From Paracidovorax citrulli (GTDB lineage Bacteria > Pseudomonadota > Gammaproteobacteria > Burkholderiales > Burkholderiaceae_C), in NCBI RefSeq assembly GCF_900100305.1, contig NZ_FNEY01000001.1, forward strand, positions 1 to 64,000: a stretch of 64,000 nt of DNA. The letters run 5' to 3'. This document shows positions 28,512 through 36,615 of this stretch, in pieces (positions within the stretch are counted from its first letter, which is position 1; the number at the start of each line of letters is the position of its first letter). Under the pieces are notes generated by a model. That model ran no database searches, was not told the origin of the DNA, and worked only from the letters and a program-made list of their open reading frames with translations. The position numbers and the translations under genes are program-made.

Positions 28512-30416
28512 ATGCTGCAATTTCAATACAACAGGCAGTGGTTGGCATGGGGCGCGGGGCTGGCGTGCGCCCTGGCGGCAGGTGGGGCGATGGCCGGGCC
28601 GGACGCCGCGGGCGGCGTGGTGGTCCGGCCGGAAAGCGCCGGGGTGGCGGCGATGGAGGAGGGGTCCTTCATCGATCCGCAGTTGAAGATGCTCTGGGGA
28701 GAGCATCTGCGCCGCGGCGGCAACCTGGTCGTTCCCGCGGATGCCGCGAGAGGCTTCGTCGGCCCGCGGGTGGTGGACGGCATGGTGCGCATCGAGGCCC
28801 TGTCGCTCGGCGACGATGCCGCACTGGCGGACGAATTGCGCCGGCTGGGTGCCAAGGATGTGCGCCAGCAGGGCAACCTGGTGCTGGGCCGGATGCCCGT
28901 GGCCAGCCTGGGCGCGCTGCAGTCGCTGCGCACGGCGCGCTTCGTGCGGCCGGCGCCTGAGCCTTTCGGCAGCGTGGGCGCGGTGACGTCGCAGGGGGAC
29001 GCGGTGCAGGGCTCCGAGCGCGCGCGGCGCACCTTCGGCGTGGATGGATCGGGCGTGGTGGTGGGTGTGACCTCCACCGGCTACGACACGCAGGGCGGCG
29101 CGGCCACGGACGTGGCGCGCGGCGACCTGCCAGGGCGCGGCAATCCCAACGGCCGCCTTCAGCCCGTGCGCGTGCTGAAGGACCGCGATGGCAGGGACAG
29201 CGACGAGGGCCGCGCCATGGCGCAGATCATCCACGACGTCGCCCCCGGCGCTTCCCTGGCGGTCTATATCCCCGAGAGCGTCCAGGACCATGCCGACGGC
29301 CTGCGCGCCCTCGCGAAGGCAGGCGCCAACGTCATCAGCGACGACATGTTCTGGACCAACGACCCCTGGTTCCAGGAGAGCCCGATCGGCGTTGCCCAGC
29401 GGGAGCTTCTTGCCAGCGGGAACGTGCTCTCCATCAGTGCCGCGACCAACTTCGCCGACTGGTCCGCCGAAGGCCGGTTCCAGCCCCTGCCCGCACGCGG
29501 GCTGACGATGGGAGGGGCGGCGGCGGGCCGCTGGCGGATGCACGACTGGGGCGGAGGGCACACCACCTTTCCGGTCACCCTGCACCGCGGCGGCCGGTTG
29601 CGCATCGTGATGCAATGGGACGAGCCTTTCGCCTCGTTCACCCGGTCCCGCTCCGGCTCGGCCTCCGACCTGGACCTGTTCGTATTCGCCGACGACCACA
29701 GCGGGAATATCTCCTATGTCTCCGCCACGCGAAACGTCGGCGGTGATCCGTTCGAGTTCGTCTTCGCCTTCCTGAATCCGGACGCGGCCGACGCGGCCTT
29801 CACCATCCACATCGGCGTCGGCATGCCCGAAGGCATCGGCCGGCTGCCCGGCCGTTTCAAGCTGATCGCGCAGCCCAACGACATGGCGCTGGTGGACTGG
29901 CCGCGCGATGCGGCCTTCCACTCCGCGACCGCCGTGGGCCACAACGCGTCGGAGGGCGCCATCATCGCGTGCGCCGTGCGCCATTCGCAGATGAACACGC
30001 CGCGCGGGCCGCTGGCCGAGCCGTTCTCTTCCACCGGCGGCTTCGCGCGCACACGCGACGCGGACGGGGTGGTGCTGTCCCGTCCGCTCGATACGCACAA
30101 GCCGGATCTCTGCGCTCCCGACGGGGTGGACAACTCGGTCTTCGGCGTGGACACGGACGGCAATGGCTGGCCGAATTTCTTCGGCACCTCCGCCGCCTCG
30201 CCCCACCTGGCCGGCATCGCCGCCCTGATGCTGCAGGCCTCGGGCATGAAGATGCGCGCCGACGAGGTGGGGCGGGCGCTGCGCGAGACGGCGCGCGACA
30301 TGGCGGACCCCGGCGACCCGCTCAGCGCGCCCGGCTATGACGTTCGCTCGGGCCAGGGCTTCGTCGATACCGAACGCGCGGTGAAGCGGGCGATGGCCCT
30401 GCGCGACCGGCCCTGA
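28512..30416 (+). CDS. Subtilase-like (S8) secreted protein, catalytic Asp not evident
   Basis: A 634-residue exported protein. The ATG at 28512 opens a signal peptide (WLAWGAGLACALAAGGAMAG); the frame extends further upstream without such a signal. The S8 fold is indicated by the Ser motif GTSAASPHLAGIAALML (Ser560), the His motif DEGRAMAQIIHDVAPGAS (His241), the Asn-region VISDDMFW, and KPDLCAPDGV. At the strand where subtilases carry the catalytic Asp (normally V-x-V-I-D-T/S-G or ISDSF), this protein reads VVGVTSTGYD, so the Asp is replaced by Ser/Thr, with the nearest Asp at residue 192. It may be inactive, or may use a shifted Asp. A beta-rich insert spans about 345-455. Confidence 0.8.
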   Translation: MLQFQYNRQWLAWGAGLACALAAGGAMAGPDAAGGVVVRPESAGVAAMEEGSFIDPQLKMLWGEHLRRGGNLVVPADAARGFVGPRVVDGMVRIEALSLGDDAALADELRRLGAKDVRQQGNLVLGRMPVASLGALQSLRTARFVRPAPEPFGSVGAVTSQGDAVQGSERARRTFGVDGSGVVVGVTSTGYDTQGGAATDVARGDLPGRGNPNGRLQPVRVLKDRDGRDSDEGRAMAQIIHDVAPGASLAVYIPESVQDHADGLRALAKAGANVISDDMFWTNDPWFQESPIGVAQRELLASGNVLSISAATNFADWSAEGRFQPLPARGLTMGGAAAGRWRMHDWGGGHTTFPVTLHRGGRLRIVMQWDEPFASFTRSRSGSASDLDLFVFADDHSGNISYVSATRNVGGDPFEFVFAFLNPDAADAAFTIHIGVGMPEGIGRLPGRFKLIAQPNDMALVDWPRDAAFHSATAVGHNASEGAIIACAVRHSQMNTPRGPLAEPFSSTGGFARTRDADGVVLSRPLDTHKPDLCAPDGVDNSVFGVDTDGNGWPNFFGTSAASPHLAGIAALMLQASGMKMRADEVGRALRETARDMADPGDPLSAPGYDVRSGQGFVDTERAVKRAMALRDRP

Positions 30417-30609
30417 GGCGCCGCGAAGGCCGCCGTGGCAGGCCCCATGGCGGCCGATGAGGTGCCAAGCCGCCAAGGCTTCGCGTCACTTTATGGCAAG
30501 CTCGGTCTTTTGACGCCGGCAGCGGCAATGCGGCGTCGCGACCGCCGTTTCCGGAGGGCTCCGCGCACGGTTCGAGCGATGCCTGAATGCCAAGGAGATG
30601 GAGCAGAAA

Positions 30610-32328
30610 ATGATCATCGGCATCGACCTGGGAACCACCAACAGCCTGGTGGCGGCATGGAAGGACGGGCGGTCCGTCCTGATTCCGAACGCGCTCGGCG
30701 AGACGCTGACGCCGTCCTGCGTCAGCCTGGACGAGGACGTCACGGTGCTGGTCGGGCGCGCGGCCCGCGAGCGGCTGCAGACCCACCCTGACCGGACGGC
30801 CGCGAACTTCAAGCGCTACATGGGCAGCGACAGGACCGTGGCGCTGGCCGGGCGCGCGTTCCGGCCCGAGGAGCTGTCGTCGCTGGTGCTGCGCGCGCTC
30901 AAGGCCGATGCCGAAGCGTTCCTCGGCGAACCGGTGGAGGAAGCGGTGGTCACCGTGCCCGCCTATTTCTCGGACGCGCAGCGCAAGGCCACGCGGGCCG
31001 CGGGTGCGCTGGCCGGGCTGCGGGTCGATCGGCTGCTCAACGAACCGACGGCGGCGGCGCTGGCCTACGGGCTGCACCAGCAGGACAGCGAGACCCGGTT
31101 CCTCGTCTTCGACCTGGGCGGCGGCACCTTCGATGTCTCCATCCTGGAAATGTTCGACGGCGTGATGGAAGTGCGGGCATCCGCCGGGGACAACTTCCTC
31201 GGCGGCGAGGATTTCCTGCAGGCCCTGGTGGACCTGTTCTTCGAGCGCCTGAAGCTCTCCGAATCCCTGCGCCGGGACAGCCACTTCATGCAGCGGCTCC
31301 TCGCGGCGGCCGAGCGGACGAAGCGGGCGCTCAGCGAGCACGCACAGGCCGTGCTCTCGGTGGAGCACGGGGGAAAGCCCTTGTCCCTCGAGGTGGACGA
31401 GGCCCTGCTCGAAAGCGCCTGCGCCACGCTGCTCAAGCAGTTGCGGCTGCCGGTGGAGCGGGCCCTGCGCGACGCGAACCTGCGCACCGTCATGCTGGAC
31501 AACATCGTGCTGGCCGGCGGCGCCACCCGCATGCCGATGGTCCGGCGGCTCGCGACGACGATGTTCGGCCGCTTTCCCGCCATCGATTTCAACCCGGACG
31601 AGGTGGTCGCCCTGGGCGCGGCCATCCAGGCCGGCCTGAAGGCGAAGGACGCGGCCCTGAACGAAGTGGTGATGACCGACGTGTCGCCGTACTCCCTGGG
31701 CGTGGCGGTGAACAAGCGCCTGCCCGACGGAACCTCCACGCCCGGCCATTTCGATCCCGTCATCGAGCGCAACACCGTCGTGCCGGCCAGCCGCATGAAG
31801 AGCTACGTGCCCGCCCGGGAGGACCAGGAGAGCATCGACCTGGAGATCTACCAGGGTGAGTCGCGCATGGTGCACGACAACATCCACCTGGGCAATCTCC
31901 GGATCGAACTGCCGGGCAAAAGCCGGGAGGAGTCTTCCGTGGACGTGCGTTTCAGCTACGACGTGAATGGCCTGCTGCAGGTGGAAGCCACGGTGCCCAG
32001 TACGCAAAAGACCTTCAGCGTCGTCATCGAAGGCAATCCGGGCCTGCTCACCGAAGCCGAGATCGCCGAGCGCCTCGCGGCGATGGACGCCCTGAAGATC
32101 CATCCGCGCGATGCGCTGGAGAACCGCACCGTGATGGCGCATGCGGAGCGCATCTACCAGCAACTGCGGGGGGGCGCGCGGGAGTGGCTGGCGGAGCAGA
32201 TCCTGCGTTTCGAGGGGGCCCTGGCCACCCAGGACGGCCGCGTCGTCGCCAAGGCGCGCAAGCTGCTGGAGGACCAGTTGGCCCACCTGGAGCGCACGGG
32301 GGCCGTCCTGGCGGACGACGAGCCGTGA
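30610..32328 (+). CDS. hscC: Hsp70-family chaperone HscC
   Basis: A 572-residue Hsp70, shorter than DnaK and of HscC length. ATPase motifs: IIGIDLGTTNSLVAAW, VVTVPAYFSDAQRKAT, FDLGGGTFDVSILEMFDG and VLAGGATRMPMVRR. The substrate domain is present (VSPYSLGVAVN, then NTVVPASRMKSYVPA), while the C-terminal lid is short. I chose the ATG at 30610 because GGAG lies seven bases upstream; the ATG four codons earlier sits on the ribosome site itself. HscC ATPases work with dedicated J-domain proteins rather than DnaJ, and such a gene overlaps its stop (GTGA). Confidence 0.92.
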   Translation: MIIGIDLGTTNSLVAAWKDGRSVLIPNALGETLTPSCVSLDEDVTVLVGRAARERLQTHPDRTAANFKRYMGSDRTVALAGRAFRPEELSSLVLRALKADAEAFLGEPVEEAVVTVPAYFSDAQRKATRAAGALAGLRVDRLLNEPTAAALAYGLHQQDSETRFLVFDLGGGTFDVSILEMFDGVMEVRASAGDNFLGGEDFLQALVDLFFERLKLSESLRRDSHFMQRLLAAAERTKRALSEHAQAVLSVEHGGKPLSLEVDEALLESACATLLKQLRLPVERALRDANLRTVMLDNIVLAGGATRMPMVRRLATTMFGRFPAIDFNPDEVVALGAAIQAGLKAKDAALNEVVMTDVSPYSLGVAVNKRLPDGTSTPGHFDPVIERNTVVPASRMKSYVPAREDQESIDLEIYQGESRMVHDNIHLGNLRIELPGKSREESSVDVRFSYDVNGLLQVEATVPSTQKTFSVVIEGNPGLLTEAEIAERLAAMDALKIHPRDALENRTVMAHAERIYQQLRGGAREWLAEQILRFEGALATQDGRVVAKARKLLEDQLAHLERTGAVLADDEP

Positions 32329-34193
32329 GCACGGAACGCCGCAGGCCGCCGCCGTTCCTCGCCCACCTCGGCCTCGACGAGGCGGCGGACGACCGGGCGA
32401 TCCGCCGCGCCTACGCACGGCTGCTCAAGCAGATCGACCAGGAGCAGGACCCCGACGGTTTCCAGTCCCTGCGCCAGGCGTACGAGCTGTCCCTGCAATG
32501 GTTCGCCCATGGCCAGCAGGAAGAGGGCGAAGAAGAGGACGAGGTGCCGGTGGCTCCGGCCGAAGCGGATGCGGCCGGGGACGCCGCCCGGGACGGCGCG
32601 GGCGCTGCACGCACGGGAGACGGCGCTCAGTACGGCGGGCCGCGGCAGGCGGAGCCGCTGCCCCGCGCCGTGCCACCGGTGCCCGCTGGCCCCCCTGCGC
32701 CCGCGCAATCGCCAGCGCAATCGCCAGCGCAATCGCCAGCGCGCACCGGGCCGGTGCCGGCCGGGCGGGAGCCGGGCGGCGGCCCTGGCGATGCGGCCGT
32801 GCTCCGGCATGCCGCCGCCCGGGCCGCGGCAAGCGCGGCCCGCGGGGTTTTCGAGGAAATGCGAGCGATGCTGCCGCAGCGGCGCCGTGGCGCCCTCGAG
32901 AAGGTCCGGGCTTGGCTGACGCAGGCGCTGGAAAGCGAGCGCCTCATCGACATGGACGCCCGTTTCCTGTTCGAAGGCGGCGTGGTGTCCCTGCTGGCGG
33001 ATGGCTGGCGGCCGGGCCACGAGTATCTGTTCGGTCCGGCGATGGAGTGCTTCGGCTGGCGCAACGATCGCGGCAGGCTGGCCGCGTTCGGACACGCCGG
33101 GGCAGTGGTCGCGTCCGCCATCGATGAACTCGACTTCTACGACGCGCAGCCGAAGAAGGTGCGGACCGCCCAGCGGGACCTCATCCGCCGGCTGCGGGAC
33201 GGCCGGCGTCCGCGCACGGGCTTCCTGCTGCGGCAGCTTCCCGGGGCGCTGCATCTGCGCAGGCTGTTCCCGCACTGGCTGCACGTGATCACCGCGGTGG
33301 GCAACGTGGAGCAGTGGAGCGAGTGGGCGGATGCCGTGCCGCGGTGGCGCCGCTGGCTGACCTATGCGCCGTCGAGGGCACCCGGGCCGGCTTGCGCACC
33401 GTCTTCGGTGTCCCGTTCCCCCGGCCGCATCGGCAACGGCTGGATCATCTTCGCCGTGCTGGTCGTCTGTACCCTGCTGCGGATGTGCCTGCAGAACACC
33501 TCGCTGCCGGCGTCGCCTTCGCCACCTGCGCCCGTGCACGGCAGCCTGCCTTCCGGAGCCGGGGCGTCCGGCGCTTCCACCGGCCTGCCGCCCCGGGAGC
33601 CGGTGGGTGCCGTGCCTCCGTCGCTCTCCGCCCGGCCCGTCCCGGTCAAGCCCCTGCAGCCCGTCTATCCCGCCGAGGCCCGTCGCCGGGGGCTCGAAGG
33701 GCGCGTCGTCGTCTCCGCCGCCATCGGTGTCACGGGACAGACGCGGGACGTCTCCATCGCCCAGAGCTCCGGCCACCGGGAACTGGACGAGTCGGCCCTG
33801 GCCGCGGTGCGCAATGCCACCTTCCACCCCGCCAGGGACAGCCAGGGGCACGCCGTGGACGCACGCTACCGCATCCCGTTCCGTTTCGAGCTGTCGGACA
33901 AGCCCGCTGCCGACGCCTCGGCCGGGCCGCGCGCCCATGCCCAGCGGATCCGGGACGCTTTCCAGCCGCAGATCGTCCTGCCGGAGGGGCTTTCCGGCAA
34001 TCCCGCGGCCGAGCTCCGGTTGCGCCTGAGCGCTCAGGGTGCCATCGAAAGCTACCGGTTGGTGCAGCCCAGCGGCAGCAAGGCCTGGGACGACGCCGTG
34101 CTGCGCGCGGCGGCCCGCGTCAAGCGGGTGCCCGCGGATGACGAGGGGCAGTTTCCCCCGGAGATGGTGATCACGTTCCGGCCCCGGCCCTGA
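32325..34193 (+). CDS. J-domain protein fused to TonB-like C-terminal domain
   Basis: A 622-residue protein starting at a GTG that overlaps the hscC stop by four bases. Residues 8-60 resemble the J-domains of HscC partners (HLGLDEAADDRAIRRAYARLLKQI... DPDGFQSLRQAYEL), but the HPD tripeptide is absent, QEQDPDG standing near that site. A Pro/Ala linker (about 65-165) with AQSP repeats leads to a conserved helical region (170-350), one membrane helix (about 370-389, WIIFAVLVVCTLLRM), a second linker, a TonB C-terminal domain (440-522: LQPVYPAEARRRGLEGRVVV) and a second related domain (545-620). The predicted topology puts J and helical parts in the cytoplasm and the TonB-like part in the periplasm. 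Its function is unknown. Confidence 0.85.
   Translation: MSTERRRPPPFLAHLGLDEAADDRAIRRAYARLLKQIDQEQDPDGFQSLRQAYELSLQWFAHGQQEEGEEEDEVPVAPAEADAAGDAARDGAGAARTGDGAQYGGPRQAEPLPRAVPPVPAGPPAPAQSPAQSPAQSPARTGPVPAGREPGGGPGDAAVLRHAAARAAASAARGVFEEMRAMLPQRRRGALEKVRAWLTQALESERLIDMDARFLFEGGVVSLLADGWRPGHEYLFGPAMECFGWRNDRGRLAAFGHAGAVVASAIDELDFYDAQPKKVRTAQRDLIRRLRDGRRPRTGFLLRQLPGALHLRRLFPHWLHVITAVGNVEQWSEWADAVPRWRRWLTYAPSRAPGPACAPSSVSRSPGRIGNGWIIFAVLVVCTLLRMCLQNTSLPASPSPPAPVHGSLPSGAGASGASTGLPPREPVGAVPPSLSARPVPVKPLQPVYPAEARRRGLEGRVVVSAAIGVTGQTRDVSIAQSSGHRELDESALAAVRNATFHPARDSQGHAVDARYRIPFRFELSDKPAADASAGPRAHAQRIRDAFQPQIVLPEGLSGNPAAELRLRLSAQGAIESYRLVQPSGSKAWDDAVLRAAARVKRVPADDEGQFPPEMVITFRPRP
32703..32738 (+). repeat. 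Three tandem 12-bp repeats in the J/TonB linker
   Basis: The unit GCGCAATCGCCA is repeated three times without change, encoding the AQSP repeats of the Pro-rich linker. Copy number could vary between strains without breaking frame. Confidence 0.85.
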
Positions 34194-35220
34194 GGGAGGC
34201 GTTCGCTCCGTCCGCCGCAGGGGCGGTGCCGCCGAAATCCCAGGCCTCCAGCAGTTCGGGGGCCCGCCGCTCGGTCACGCCGTTCGCGTGCGCTTGCGCT
34301 GCCTTGGTCCGCGCGACGGCCTCGGCTTCGTCGATGTAGCCCTGCAGGGCCTGCTCGAAAGCATCGACCGCCAGGTCGGCGGCTTCTTCCTGGGCCGCGG
34401 AGCCCACCGCGTCGTGCAGGACCACGTAGGCCCGCAATGGCGGCCATATCCGCTCGGGGCCGCCGGTGGGTGGCCTTTCGTGCAGCAATGTGTCGCGGGA
34501 CAGGCCCAGGCGGGGATCGCGCAATGCGTCCACCAGCAGGCGCCGTGCCTCGTCCTGGTCCAGGCCGCTCATGAGCCGGTGCTCCAGCATGCACGCATAG
34601 GCGGTGCGGGCGTCGCCCGCGATGCGCTGGAAACCTTCGTCGCGCGGTGATCCGTCCAGGTGGTGGTCGCCGGGGGCATGCTCCACCAGGAAGTCGGTGA
34701 AGGACCGCCGGAAGGCGGTGGACCGCAGGGCCTCGGCCACCACGGCATCGACCAGCTCCAGGTCCGTCTCCGTCAGTGGATGGTCGAGTACCGCGGCCTG
34801 GTCCTGCAGGCCGCGGGTCCACCGCCGGAACGCCTCGGCCGAAGCCGGGTCCACGGCCTGCAGATCGGCGGCCGACTTCCGCAGGCGTTCGCCATGGGCC
34901 GCCCCCTGCGGGCCGGGCGCCGCCGCGGGTTTGTGCCGCGACAGGACCCCGGTGGGCGGATGCAGGCCCGCGCCCACCCTCCCGCCTTCGGCGTGCATCA
35001 GCTCCCACAGCGTGGCCCGGTGGCGTGGCTGCTCCGGTGGCCTCGGCGGCGCCTGCCGGGGGGCCGGAGCCCCGGGTGCCGCCTCGGGCTCGCGGAGCAG
35101 CTGCCGGAGGGTGGTGCCCCGTGGCGCCGAGCCGGCAGGACTCGGGACAGGGTCCGGGGTTGCACGCGAGGCGGTGTGCCGCGCGGACGTAATCGGGAAG
35201 GTTCGCAGGATACGGAGCAT
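34171..35220 (-). CDS. Candidate HrpX-regulated type III effector
   Basis: A 349-residue protein of no family I recognise. The N-terminus (MLRILRTFPITSARHTASRA, then Pro/Ser-rich to about residue 110) has no signal peptide or membrane segment and has the Ser/Pro/Ala/Arg bias of type III export signals. Residues 115-330 look globular and helical (LTETDLELVDAVVAEALRST, YACMLEHRLMSGLDQDEARR, LRAYVVLHDAVGSAAQEEAA). A perfect PIP box with a correctly placed -10 element lies upstream. The gene overlaps the convergent J/TonB gene by 23 bases and follows fruR on the same strand. No ribosome site is clear before the ATG at 35220. Effector status is inference from promoter and composition. Confidence 0.7.
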   Translation of the reverse strand: MLRILRTFPITSARHTASRATPDPVPSPAGSAPRGTTLRQLLREPEAAPGAPAPRQAPPRPPEQPRHRATLWELMHAEGGRVGAGLHPPTGVLSRHKPAAAPGPQGAAHGERLRKSAADLQAVDPASAEAFRRWTRGLQDQAAVLDHPLTETDLELVDAVVAEALRSTAFRRSFTDFLVEHAPGDHHLDGSPRDEGFQRIAGDARTAYACMLEHRLMSGLDQDEARRLLVDALRDPRLGLSRDTLLHERPPTGGPERIWPPLRAYVVLHDAVGSAAQEEAADLAVDAFEQALQGYIDEAEAVARTKAAQAHANGVTERRAPELLEAWDFGGTAPAADGANASLRAGAGT

Positions 35221-35260
35221 GGAGCGGCCATGCCGCGTGGAGCGGACGTGGCTGTCATCG

Positions 35261-35322
35261 ACGGTAGCCGCAGGCCCCGTGCCACCGTGCCCGCGGTGCG
35301 AAGCGGGGCCGTGGCGCGCGAA
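35261..35322 (-). promoter_or_regulatory. PIP box with -10 element (HrpX-type promoter)
   Basis: On the minus strand TTCGC (35322-35318), exactly 15 bases, TTCGC (35302-35298), then 31 bases and TACCGT (35266-35261). This matches the canonical plant-inducible-promoter layout TTCGB-N15-TTCGB-N30-32-YANNNT bound by HrpX/HrpB-type AraC activators. It sits in the 105-base gap between the fruR stop and the candidate effector start, about 40 bases before the ATG, with nothing else on that strand to serve. Confidence 0.85.
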
Positions 35323-35325
35323 GTC

Positions 35326-36315
35326 CTAGGACCTTGCGCTGGAGCCCCGTGCCACCAGTTCCCCCTCCAGCACCACGCGCCGCGCGGGCCGCGCCGGGTC
35401 CTGCATGCGCTGCAGCAGCAGTTCCGCCGCGGTGCGGCCGATGTCGTAGGTGGGCTGGGCGATGGTGGTCACGTCCAGCGCGGGCAGGGCGGTCCAGTCG
35501 TTGTTGTCGAAGCCGGCGATGCCGATGTCCTGCGGCGTGCGCAGGCCGGCGGCCTGCACCGCCTGCAGGGCGCCGAGCAGCAGCAGGCCGTTGGTGGCGA
35601 GCAGCGCGTCGGGGCGTTCGGCGGGCGGCGCCGCGAGGCACTGCGCGGTGGCGCGCTGCCCCGCGTCGCGCGTGGGGTCGAGCCACAGCGGCCGCGGCGC
35701 GAGCCCGTGCGCCGCCAGGGCGTCCGCATAGCCCGCATGGCGCTGCTGGCCGGTGGTGCTGTGGATGCCGGCGAGCAGGGCGATGCGCCGCCAGCCCGAT
35801 TGCAGCAGGTGTTCCGTGGCGCGGCGCGCCGCGGCGTGGTTGTCCAGCACCACGCGGTCCACGTGGGAGCTTTCGAGCGCGCGGTCCACGAGCACGAGCG
35901 GAAACGGCCAGTCCGCAGGCCGCAGGCGCTGCAGCCCCTCCATGGTGGGCGACAGGATCACGCCGCTGGCCTGCTCGTCGGCCATCAGTTCCAGGTACGA
36001 CTGCTCCTTGGCGGGGTTCTCGTCGCTGTTGCAGAGAATGAGCCGCAGGCCGTTGCGGTAGGCCACATCCTCCACGGCACGGCCCACGTCGGTGAAGAAG
36101 GGGCTGCGGATGTCCGAGACGATCAGGCCGACGATCGAGGCGCGGCGCTGGCGCAGCCGGCGCGCCGCGAGGTTGGGCCGGTAGCCCATTTCGGCGATGG
36201 CCTGCTCCACGCGCTCGCGCAGCGGGGAACGCACGGCGCCGGGCGTGGTGAGCACGCGCGAGACGGTGGTGGTGGAGACGCCGGCGCGCTGGGCGACGTC
36301 CTTGATGCTGGCCAA
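35326..36315 (-). CDS. fruR: LacI-family fructose operon repressor
   Basis: A 329-residue repressor. The TTG at 36315, with AGGAGT six bases upstream, opens directly at the helix-turn-helix (MASIKDVAQRAGVSTTTVSRVL), giving the normal LacI-family length; ATG codons further upstream would add about 27-59 unrelated residues. The hinge region LAARRLRQRRASIVGLIVSDI and the effector domain (ADEQASGVILSPTMEG, FDNNDWTALPALDVTTI) are complete. It diverges from fruBKA, and two copies of a LacI-type operator lie in the shared gap. By analogy with FruR, fructose 1-phosphate or a related ligand would relieve repression. Confidence 0.9.
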   Translation of the reverse strand: MASIKDVAQRAGVSTTTVSRVLTTPGAVRSPLRERVEQAIAEMGYRPNLAARRLRQRRASIVGLIVSDIRSPFFTDVGRAVEDVAYRNGLRLILCNSDENPAKEQSYLELMADEQASGVILSPTMEGLQRLRPADWPFPLVLVDRALESSHVDRVVLDNHAAARRATEHLLQSGWRRIALLAGIHSTTGQQRHAGYADALAAHGLAPRPLWLDPTRDAGQRATAQCLAAPPAERPDALLATNGLLLLGALQAVQAAGLRTPQDIGIAGFDNNDWTALPALDVTTIAQPTYDIGRTAAELLLQRMQDPARPARRVVLEGELVARGSSARS

Positions 36316-36392
36316 TCCGGACTCCTGGGCAAGGCGGTTGGGATAACGGGGCGGGTACCGGGCACACGGGCGCCGGTACAGGGTTCGCTGGA

Positions 36393-36406
36393 TGGTAACG
36401 ATTCCA
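36393..36406. promoter_or_regulatory. FruR operator O1
   Basis: TGGAATCGTTACCA (minus strand) is a pseudo-palindrome with the central CG usual for LacI-family sites. It lies 78 bases upstream of the fruR start and matches O2 at 13 of 14 positions. Confidence 0.75.
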
Positions 36407-36583
36407 TGATTCATCTGGCAAGCGGTGCGGCAGCGGTTTTCCATCCCATGGCTGCCGGTGGCATCGATGTGCACGCAGAAATGCTTGTGCACTGTGATTT
36501 TCTAGGTGTTTTCCCTGGTTTTCAGGGCGGCAGGGGGGCGGTGCGGCTTGCCCGGGCGCGAGCCACCGTTCCATAATCGTGTC

Positions 36584-36597
36584 TGGAATCGATACCA
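36584..36597. promoter_or_regulatory. FruR operator O2
   Basis: TGGAATCGATACCA lies 19 bases before the fruB start and six bases before its ribosome site, where bound repressor would block the promoter or early transcription. O1 and O2 are 191 bases apart, which would allow looping between the divergent promoters. Confidence 0.8.
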
Positions 36598-36615
36598 AAT
36601 TCAGGAGACATGCCC

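Noticed and set aside
32703-32738. A CRISPR-like array
   Set aside because: These are contiguous 12-bp units without spacers, inside a gene. No CRISPR array was found elsewhere in the window.
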